A stretch of DNA of 23,548 nt, from assembly GCA_014904985.1 (NCBI GenBank), contig MU129191.1, forward strand, positions 19,522-43,069. The letters run 5' to 3'. Origin of the DNA: Hydnum rufescens UP504. Its lineage: Eukaryota > Basidiomycota > Agaricomycetes > Cantharellales > Hydnaceae. The translations under genes and the position numbers were made by a program. Within the stretch, counting starts at the first letter, position 1; the number at the start of each line of letters is the position of its first letter. Below the pieces are notes generated by a model, which made no database searches, was not told the DNA's origin, and saw only the letters and a list, made by a program, of their open reading frames with translations. Below are positions 15,784 to 23,548 of this stretch, piece by piece.

Positions 15784-16896
15784 GACAGGATCTAGGTGCC
15801 ATGACTCAGGGGGAGGTGTGTTAGCCCCACCAAATTTCGAAAGAGGTGGACTTTGTGCAGGCCAAGTGGTTTGGTGAATAGGTTGGCGGGGTTGTTGGCA
15901 GTGGAGATGAACTTGAGGTCAATGGATCCATCAGTGATGCATTGGCAGATGTAGTGGTGTTGTACATTGATGTGTTTTGTGCATGTGTGATTAATGGGGT
16001 TTTTTTCTGGGAGTTGGGCACCGCAATTATCAATGAAGAGGGTGGTGGGGGAGGTGACATCCTGATCTAAACCCAGCAGTAAGTGGCAGATCCAGACAAG
16101 CTCTTTGGCAGCTTCAGCAGCAGCAACATATTCTGCTTTGGTGGAGGATTGGGCAACAGTGGCTTGGCCTTTAGAGCTCCACGAAACCAGGCCACTGGAG
16201 AGGGTGAAGATGTAGCCTGAGATGGATTTGCAAGTTGTAGGGTCCATAGCATAGTCAGAGTCAGTGTAACCCAGAAGGTTTCCACCATCATGTCAGAAGG
16301 TGATGCAATAGTGGATAGAGCCAGCGAGGTACCGGAGCAGGTGCTTGGTGGCAGTGATGTGTTTTATGCCTGGACGAGAGGAGAATTGAGAGAGTGTGGC
16401 AACAGCATAGGCGATATCTGGGCAGGTTCCAGTCATTGCATACATTACGGATCCAATCACCTCAAGGTATGGGAAATTGCGAGTGGCTTCAACCTCTGCA
16501 TCAGTCGCAGGCTCCAGGATGGTTCCTTCAGGGAGGGGGGTCAATGTTGGTTTGCAGTCGGCCATCCCAAAGTGGGCAAGTACGGTTTTCAGATACTGCG
16601 ACTGATTGATGGTGAGGGTGGCTGTTTCCAGATTGTAGTGGACATGCATTCCAAGGATCCAGCACACAAGTCCAAGATCAACCATTTTGAAGCATGACTG
16701 CAGTTTGGTCACAATCTGCTGCATCATGGCCTCATTGCTGTAGCCAAGAAGGAGGTCATCGACATATAGGGATATGATGACATATTTGTTGTTTTGGTGG
16801 AGAAGGTAGATGCAGTGGTCCACTTGCATGCAGTGGAAGCCTAAGGAGAGGAAGAGGTGTCAATGGTAGCGTACCATTCGCGACCTCCTTGCTTTA
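15784..16896 (-). pseudogene. Ty1/copia reverse transcriptase C-terminus and RNase H
   Basis: Read from 16829 to 15792, the frame shows the reverse-transcriptase catalytic YVDDLL motif, then CPDIAYAV and RYLAGS, and an RNase H domain with YTDSDYA, TKAEYVAAAEAAKE and IDNCGA, matching the acidic residues expected for a Ty1/copia polymerase. One in-frame TGA near 16268, just before HDGGNLLGY, breaks it; a CGA-to-TGA change explains it. Upstream, 16860-16896 encodes LKQGGREWY (the copia GLKQ..R.WY region) in a shifted frame, ending at the MITE. The N-terminal RT, integrase and Gag are missing. The stop and the truncation make it non-functional. Confidence 0.88.
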
Positions 16897-17265
16897 GGCT
16901 ATTGCATGGGGGTGGCACCCCCCTTCAGGGGTTGGCCAATCCTGCCACTTTTTTGAAGCTAGCTCTTCAAGGTTTGAGGAGGGGGTGGCGGGGAACCCCC
17001 CCTACCCCCATCTCAAGCCTTGAAGGAGCTAGCTTCAAAAAAAGTGGCAGGATTGGCCAGATTACTCCATGGGGTTGGCAAATATGCCAACCCCACGGAG
17101 TAATCTGGCCAATCCTGCCACTTTGTTTTGAAGCTAGCTCTTCAAGGCTTGAGATGGGGGTAGGGGGGGTTCCCCGCCACCCCTCCTCAACCTTGAAGAG
17201 CTAGCCTCAAAAAAGTGGCAGGATTGGCCAACCCCTGAAGGGGGGTGCCACCCCCACGCAAAGCC
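16897..17265. mobile_element. 369-bp MITE with TA target duplication
   Basis: The ends are long inverted repeats: GGCTATTGCATGGGGGTGGC on the left against GCCACCCCCACGCAAAGCC on the right, continuing through CAATCCTGCCACTTT and AGCTAGCTCTTCAAG blocks to a central hairpin at ATGGGGTTGGCA-AATA-TGCCAACCCCAC. TA stands immediately outside each end (16895-16896 and 17266-17267), as expected for Tc1/mariner-type insertion. No coding capacity. It sits in the copia RT relic at the codon before LKQGG. The inserted family is unknown. Confidence 0.8.
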
Positions 17266-18589
17266 TAATGTGTACTCCCCATAATATTTATTAGCCTAGT
17301 GGTATAAGATCAGAAGCCACCTATGTACTACACTTATGTATTCACTATTGATCTTCCTCCCTCCCCCCTAATTTCGCCCACTTCACACATCAATTCAATT
17401 CTATTTTTGGATAATAGTAAGGACTTACTGTTCAAAGCCAATCCATCTAGTTTTTGTTTCTAATGTTGGATGGTACAACATTCATAGTAGGTTTGGTTTC
17501 TCCATTTGCTCCACGGAAAAGTTTGTTGCTAAGGTTTACATAAAAAGCTGAATTTATTGCACATGTTTATTCATTATAAGAACATTTCATGCAAAATTCG
17601 GTTTATATCCTGTCCTGTAGGGGGATAATTTTCAATGTTACAATGCTTGGTTCATAACTTAATACCTGCATGGATAATAGGCTTGAAATTATTGAATAGA
17701 ACGTTCTAACGTTCCCTTAAAAACATTGCAATTTTTCGAAATTTCAGGTTTTCCTGGTAACCCACTTGTCCTTTTCACCTGCCTTAAAGTGATGATGGAT
17801 AAATAAATGTTTGCAATAATTTATCCTATTGGTTTTTCTTGTAATTTCAAGTCCCGATATTCTAAATAGGGGGAGAAATTAATTCATTACCACTTGTTTT
17901 GCTCAATATCCACTTTACGAATTGATTTGGTGAAATTGATATGATGGTTGCGGCAGATAGTTTCTATCTGTGCCAAGTTTTAGACACCTCCGCCCAGCAT
18001 AGTTCGCCTTCAGTAGTTATGGCTGTTTCCCCCCCCCCCCTGTTAAGGGTCTTTGGTACTGTGCTGGTTTTTGGCTTATCGGGTCCCTAGGGTTTCTCCT
18101 CCCTCAGGCACTCCCTGGTCGGACCCCATTGGCTTTGGAATCTAAATATTTGGGTTTGGATGTACTCTATCACAAAAATCTAGAAAAGTCCCATTTTTGG
18201 TCGATGGGGGGATCAGACTAGGGTTAGTGGCCTTGGAGGAAAAAGGTGGGAAAGGACTGGCATTTTGATTCTGTGGGGGCCCGGTGGAACCCACCTTTCC
18301 GGGGTCCGACCTAATCCCAAAGTGGTTCCGCAGGTCCTAACTTGGCAACCCCAGGGCCAACTTTGGGTTTTGTCCCCGACCAAGAACCCCAGGAGCTTCT
18401 TGGGGGCTCTTGACCATGACAAAAAACCCCCGGTTTCTTGGAGGGGACCAGGGCCTGAAATACAATCCTGGGAGAAAACCTTTCAGCAAAATAGATAAGG
18501 TTTGAGTTAAGTTCACTTACACTTTTGGGGACTCTAGTAGGTTTGTTTGAGGTAGCGGATAAGAGCTTGGATTGAAAATCGGAAAGAAA
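17266..18589. other. No recognisable gene
   Basis: 17270-17990 is AT-rich, with no long frame. 18000-18490 is more GC-rich, with a 10-nt C run at about 18031 and frames on both strands that resemble no family I know. There is no copia sequence that would continue the relic interrupted by the MITE. Probably old, decayed repeat DNA. Confidence 0.4.
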
Positions 18590-19600
18590 AAGTTTGCACC
18601 TAGGGGCTTAATCAAAAAGCACCGACTGATTATCTTAGGGAAATCTTGTAGATTAGTTCAACCCGACGGATCTTATTTTCCTCTTGCCATATTGGAACTT
18701 TTACTTCATCCTTACGCATTTTTTTTACATCCTTATGTGGTTTCTGTGCCTCATGTTAGTTAGTAAGGATGGCTTTGCAATAATCTCAAGGCTTCTCTGT
18801 GGGGTGTGTTCTTCCACCAACTGGCTTATCCCAACTGGGTGGGATCGAGTCTCACCATCCTACCCAACCTCCTCCCACTTAGTAACGGGGAAATTTCTTT
18901 TCGCATGCATAACTGTTTCAAACTTCTCAACTTAGAAATTTGCCATAAGGGTAAATTTACAATTAGCTTACTAGGTTTAATTAAGGTTGTTTGCCTTAGG
19001 TTTGCCACCAACCTAGTTGTGGCTTTAAGTCAAACTGTTCACAGTGTTTGGGAGCACGCAGAAATAATGGAGCAACCGAAAATTAACGCAATCGGAAGCA
19101 AGCGCAAACCTTAGGGGGCTATGCAACGACCACTCATTTTGGAATTCTTGTAATGAATAGTTTTCACCAGTGGGGTCTTCCTTGCACCATCTTTTGACTT
19201 TACTTTCAATCCTTACCCATATTTACCAATCTTATGTTTGTTTTCCTGTGCTCACAGTAAATTGTATCAAAGGATGGCCTTTTGACCCACATAATCTCAA
19301 GGAATTTTTCTCTGTTTGTGTTTGTTCTCCAACCCTGCCTTTAAGTCCCTGGGCCAAATCGAGTCCTTGCTGATCCACGAATTCGTCTCACCCGTAAGTA
19401 TCAGGGGGAGTTTTTTCTCCGCGAATCATAACCTTCCCGTAGGTTATGGGCCTCGCTGCTTTTCTCTTTAAGAAACACATTTTAACCCCTTATTTTTCCT
19501 CAACTTAAGAACAACAACTTATTGAGGCACAATTCCAAGAAATTTTTTGTTGGTTTAAAAAAATTGGTGGCACGATGGTACCCTGGGTCCCAACATATCC
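18590..19600. repeat. Possible degenerate direct duplication, about 505 bp apart
   Basis: Loosely matching blocks occur in the same order about 500-515 bp apart: GCACCTAGGGGCTTAATC near 18597 and GCAAACCTTAGGGGGCTATG near 19104; TTCATCCTTACGCATTTTTT near 18706 and TTCAATCCTTACCCATATTT near 19187; AAGGATGGCTTTGCAATAAT near 18763 and AAGGATGGCCTTTTGACC near 19270; ATCGAGTCTCACC near 18844 and ATCGAGTCCTTGC near 19360. The copies are heavily diverged and could be old LTRs or a tandem duplication. Alignment was by eye. Confidence 0.35.
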
Positions 19601-20515
19601 GCACCCGATTTTTTGGGCCTCGATGCGAAGGCTTCCTGAAGAACCTTACAGTGGAACTCAGAACTTAAATAGCAACTGCCCAGTACGGGTTTTTGATGGC
19701 TTGCGGAGGGTGTTCAGGTTGACCTGCGTTCGAAGCACAAACAGAGAAGGGAAAGATATAACCACAACGCTAATGCAATGGGAAAAAATCTGGTATACCC
19801 ACACAACAAAGGGACACACAGTCTCGCACCTATCGCGTGGGAAATCCTGGAAAAGAGATCAAGAACTGGGGAAATTTCCCAAACTGCGAAGGGCTTAAAT
19901 AACTAATTTCTGCACAGCTCCAACTATTTTCCCAGGCTTTTCGCTGTCTTTTTTCCATAAACCTTACCGATCCTCCTAGATGCCCGGCTCAACAAGCCTT
20001 CAGTCCGCCTCCCACAAAGCCCCTCACTTTAAAGCCTTCACTTAAGCTTGAAGCCGTGTTTACATCCTTGTTGCACTCCGATGGATATGCCCCAATACAA
20101 GTATCACCTTTAGTATGTTTACTTCCAAGGCAGTGTAACTCCTGGGGTAGTCAAAAGGTGTCCAAATAAAGTGTAAAATGCGTAATGAACGTGAATGGTT
20201 CGGAGGGGAATGGGTGGATGTGGAAATTCGGACTGGGGGTGAGGAGGCAAAAGGGGGAAGTCTGGATTTGGGGACCCCGATGGACTTTGCCGTGGGAAAG
20301 CGACGGGAGAACAGGTTTGCTGACAGGCGCCAATTGCTGCCTTGGTTGAACTTAAACCCAAGCACATAGCCCCGATTGGCTTTGAAGGCCTGTAGACGAG
20401 GGCAAAATTAATATAAAGGAATGCCGATGAATGAAAAGATGACAATAACCCTGTAGTGGGAATGGAAGGGAGAGGGATAGACAGAGAAGCATTTTTTTAA
20501 GGAAAATTAAAGGCG
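19601..20515. other. No recognisable gene; possible leader of copia relic 2
   Basis: Frames of about 100 codons occur on both strands but none shows a family motif. The purine-rich stretch 20178-20340 runs toward the Gag relic and may be its 5' untranslated region or LTR, yet no TG...CA boundary or primer-binding site is evident. Confidence 0.35.
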
Positions 20516-21363
20516 CCATATGATAGAGTCGATGAAGAATGATACTCTGACGGGTAAGTCCTTAGGCGGAAGCAAATGTCAATTTGATCCTGACAGGAGG
20601 CTCGATGGAAGAAGGACGAGGCCATGGTTAAGCAACTTGTGGCTGGCTCGGTCCCCGATACAGTGTTCAGCCAGATTAAGGCTGGACTAAAGGCCAAGGA
20701 GGTCTGGGATCAGCTCTGGGCTTTATACGAAGGATGGTCAAAGTTATTTTGGTCGACTTACGAAAGTGATTACAGAATACTCGCTGCGGCACAGATGATG
20801 ATGTCCGTGCGCACTTCAACAAATTGTCCAATCTTAAAGAGCAGTTGGCAGCCATGGGCGCCACTATTCTGGACGAAGAATACAGAAACATTCTATTGGG
20901 ATCACTCCCCGACTCATACGATAATACGATAAATTCGATTATGGCTGCCATGGATCTCAGTGGCAAGTCTATTATGCCGACTCTGGTAATCCACCTCATG
21001 ACAGACGAGTATGACCAGCAAACCCTGAAGAAGGGGAAGTCCAAATCGAATAACGACGAGGCCTTCCATGCCAATGGGCAAAGGAAGAGCAAGAAGGATG
21101 TCAAGTGCTTCAATTGCCACCGAAAGGGACACTTCAAAGTGGACTGTTGGGCAAAAGGGGGAGGAAAGGAAGGCCAGGGACCCCACGGATCGCCGAACTC
21201 TAGGATGGGTGCTAAGGAAAGCACCTCAGCAGCTGCACATGCCAACGTTGAGGCATGGGCAACAATCGAGGCTGTCAGGCCACAGCCAGATATTGCAGCA
21301 ACAACGGATGAATGGACGAAATCCCCCGCCTATGCCAAAATATACAATTCAGGGGCCACCTGA
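20516..21363 (+). pseudogene. Ty1/copia Gag-like region with zinc knuckle (copia relic 2)
   Basis: 20624-20740 encodes MVKQLVAGSVPDTVFSQIKA and the KAKEVWDQLWALYEG block typical of the copia-type Gag (UBN2) domain. After a frameshift near 20745, the frame through DDDVRAHFNKLSNLKEQLAA, LLGSLPDSYD and LMTDEYDQQ stays open to 21360. A CCHC knuckle, CFNCHRKGHFKVDC (C-x2-C-x4-H-x4-C), lies at about 21107-21148. The frame then reaches the protease active-site region, where the motif is NSGAT instead of DSGAT, followed by TGA at 21361. The catalytic Asp is therefore lost. The start of Gag was not identified. Confidence 0.85.
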
Positions 21364-22934
21364 CACATGTCTCCATATAAGGAGCAATTCATTAATTACC
21401 ATCCTATCAACCCTCACCCAATCCTTGCAGCTAATAACCGAGTATTCCATGCTATTGGTGCCAGCGACTTAAAGATTCAAGTGCCGAATGATGGGAAATT
21501 CACCCCAGTCATCTTGCACGATGCCCTCCATGCTCCAGAACTCAGATTAACAGTCATTTTGATAAACCAAATTACGAAAGTGGGTCACAAAGTCCTATTC
21601 AACGGAAACTCATGCAAAATCAAAAACCCAAAAGGTGTCCTTATTGGATGCATCTCTGGTGGCGATAATGGCTTATACAAAGTCAAACATGCTAATTCGG
21701 CAGCTACAATTGCACGTGAGATGGTGAAGCTCTTGGATCTTCACAGACAATTGGCCCATATTTTGGTCGATACAATACACATGCTTATCAAAAACAACAT
21801 TATCGAGGGCATTGACCTAATTGATGACATCAAGGATTTTTCCTGCGACTCCTGCGAGTATGCCAAGGCCACACAGAAGGCCATCAAGAAAGAGTGGGCA
21901 GCCCCACTCGCCTCCTCATTCAGCGAGGAAATTCACACAGATGTTTGGGGGCCATCACCCCTAAATTCCTTAGGTGGGTGCTCATATTACATCACATTTA
22001 CAGATGATGCCACGAGATATACGAAGCTTCGACTATTATGTACAAAGGATGAGGCACTCAATGCCTACAAAGACTTTGCAGCTTGGGCGAAGATGCAGCA
22101 TGGAGTCCAAATTAAACAGCTTTGATCTGACTGTGGAGGCAAATACACAAGTCATGCATTCACAAAGTTTCTAGGGGATCAGGGCACAGAGCACCAATTA
22201 ACCACCCACAATACTCCCCAGCACAACGGAGTTGCCGAATCACTGAATTGGCGGATTCTCAAATGAACTCGCGCTATGTTACATCAGTCTCAATTGCCGA
22301 AAAATCTCTGGGGCGAGGCTGTGAATTGGGCCATCTGGCTCAAAAACCGTACCTCTATGCGTGTCTTAGGCCACATGACACCACTTGAACAGCTTACAAA
22401 GGAAAAGCCAAACCTCGCAAATGTCCCTATTTGGGGCCAATGAGTCTGGGTTCATAATGACTCCAGATCAAAACTCGATGAACGCGCAAATGAGGCCTTC
22501 TGGTGGGCTATGATAACAATAGCCCACATGCTCATAGGGTTTACTGGAAGGGAAGGAACAAAATTTCTGTCGAACGTAATGTAAAATTCACTACCTTGAC
22601 AATTGACATTTCTGTCGATCCCCCAGTTACGAGCTCAAGGCCACGGATAGATTCCCTGCCAACCAACAACAACTCTCCAGATCCTGAAGACTCAGACGAC
22701 AACAAAACCCTAAATTCTAGGCTGACTACCCCCGCAGAACCCCCTCCTATGCCAAAACAGACCCCACCCGCTGAACCCGAACAATGCTCCACATGTGTCC
22801 CCAAACCATCTCAATATGTGCAACACCTCACACAGGGTGAAGGGACAGTTCATGGATACACACACAAATCCGACTCTCAGATCCCGGCATCAGGGGGAGC
22901 AGTGATAATATCGGCAAGAATTCAGCATTTCTCC
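21364..22934 (+). pseudogene. Ty1/copia protease-integrase region (copia relic 2)
   Basis: It continues in the same frame as Gag after the TGA at 21361. It contains the rest of the protease, the integrase zinc-binding region (LHRQLAH and later CDSCEYAK), and the catalytic core with Asp in HTDVWGPSP, Asp in SDCGGKYTS and Glu in NGVAESLN. The C-terminal block VGYDNNSPHAHRVYWKGRNK and ISVERNVKF is typical of fungal copia integrases. In-frame TGA stops lie at 22123, 22264 and 22441, and a 1-base shift near 22500. Every stop stands where the family usually has Arg, so each is explained by CGA to TGA. Downstream to 22934 is a variable Pro/Ser/Thr-rich linker. Confidence 0.88.
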
Positions 22935-23148
22935 TAAATGATGCTGTCTATCATATAGAATTTAATGACGCAGCTTTCGTGACCATTCAAGATATAGACA
23001 GAGATCCGAAATCCCTGGAAGAGGCCAAGTCACAAACGGATTGGCCACAATGGAAACAAGCTATAGATATCGAGCTCAAGACCATCAAAGATGCTGGAAC
23101 TTGGGAAGAAGTCCAAGACCACCTGACAAAAACATTGTCGATTGTAAA
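22919..23148 (+). pseudogene. N-terminal start of copia reverse transcriptase, cut by Element 4
   Basis: The frame from 22919 gives NSAFLLNDAVYHIEF, then DPKSLEEAKSQTDWPQWKQA and IDIELKTIKDAGTWEEV, the characteristic N-terminal stretch of Ty1/copia RT (A..S.....W..A...E...I...GTWE). A 1-base shift near 23120 leads to PPDKNIVDCK, after which the family continues with WVF. Here the sequence switches at about 23149 to the terminus of Element 4. The palm domain is therefore absent from this window. Confidence 0.82.
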
Positions 23149-23548
23149 CTCACCTTGGTCAGTCATCTAAGCCTACCTAGTTAGGTACCACTTTTGGGGC
23201 AGATAATGGTACCTAAGTAGGTCCCATCACTATTCCGGCCGAAATGGCCATTTTACGGTCTGCACCTTGTGGCCCAGAGTTGGCCAAAATGGCCGAAAAT
23301 TGGCCAAAAATTGGCCGAATCTGGGACTTAGAGAACCTCAGACTTGCAGCGGGCCATACGGCATACCAGGGATAGTTCCATTTATAATTATTTATATTAT
23401 ACATCCCCAGGTCATTGACTTGTTTATTTATTGATTTATTGATTTAAAAATTCAATATACACCTTGGGCCTATATGCATCCCTCAAAATGAAAAAAAAAA
23501 TTTAAGTAGCACCACACACCCATCCTAGCGGTGTATGGTCCTGTCTTA
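23149..23548 (+). mobile_element. Element 4: left end of another hairpin-array element
   Basis: CACCTTGGTCAGTCATCTAA resembles the terminus CAGGCTGGTCAGTCACATAG of Elements 2 and 3. The subterminal stem TTAGGTACCA...TGGTACCTAA, with the loop CTTTTGGGGCAGATAA, is kept almost unchanged, followed by GGCC-rich short repeats, an AT-rich run near 23380, a CCCC block, and a first B stem at 23512-23539 (ACCACACACCC...GGTGTATGGT). The window ends there. It is inserted in the RT region of copia relic 2, so the family moved after that retrotransposon arrived. Confidence 0.75.

Noticed and set aside
18213..18498. Possible small genes on both strands near 18.2-18.5 kb
   Set aside because: The two frames are reverse complements of each other, show no family motif, splice pattern or promoter, and lie in a GC-rich patch that keeps frames open.
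20060..20445. Minus-strand frames of about 100 codons before the copia relic
   Set aside because: Overlapping frames with no recognisable domain, opposite to purine-rich sequence leading into Gag; more likely part of the retrotransposon leader.

Overview
This is eukaryotic DNA, most likely from a filamentous fungus and probably a basidiomycete. The reasons are about 30 compact introns of 95-120 nt with fungal-type signals (GTGAGT, GTAAGT or GTATGT; a CTAAC/CTAAT branch site; YAG), fungal-looking Ty1/copia Gag and Pol relics, TA-flanked MITE-like sequence, and Arg-codon decay to TGA as expected from methylated-CpG deamination. The species cannot be named from the sequence. I find no intact host gene: the window is a nest of mobile and repetitive DNA.

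Layout. 1-380 is unremarkable flank. 381-1004 is a foldback palindrome and 1005-1265 a purine-rich stretch. 1266-5956 is Element 1, a long inverted-repeat array interrupted at 3002-3503 by a solo LTR with a perfect 5-bp target duplication. 5957-6150 is a small inverted repeat rich in an AGGTTT-type motif. 6342-10093 is Element 2, whose right end is lost in a 25-N gap (10094-10118). 10119-10921 is a copia 3' end plus partial LTR. 10922-15583 is Element 3, a full palindrome. 15584-16896 is the same copia 3' end, now inverted. 16897-17265 is a 369-bp MITE. 17266-20515 holds no gene I can recognise. 20516-23148 is a second copia relic (Gag, protease, integrase, start of RT). At about 23149 its RT region is cut by Element 4, the left end of another member of the hairpin-array family, which runs off the window.

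The striking feature is the family made by Elements 1-4. Each arm is a chain of modules: an exon-like T-poor segment ending in a stem-loop (B stem, ACCACACACCCGC type), then a canonical 5' splice site, a second stem-loop (A stem, GCAAAAAGAGCAGC type), a branch site, a pyrimidine run and a YAG. Modules lie on the minus strand in left arms and on the plus strand in right arms, so any transcripts would run outward from a palindromic core carrying TATA-like boxes on both sides. A-stem bases vary between modules in a compensating way. Reading frames close in the second exon in the three arms I translated, and the shared start of exon 1 shows no third-position bias, so a spliced structured non-coding RNA fits better than a protein. 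I do not recognise this family. Calling it a mobile, multi-intron, hairpin-bearing element is inference from the sequence.

Caution: 12830-14730 looks like low-quality sequence, and Element 3 with its mirrored copia flanks may be partly an assembly product.
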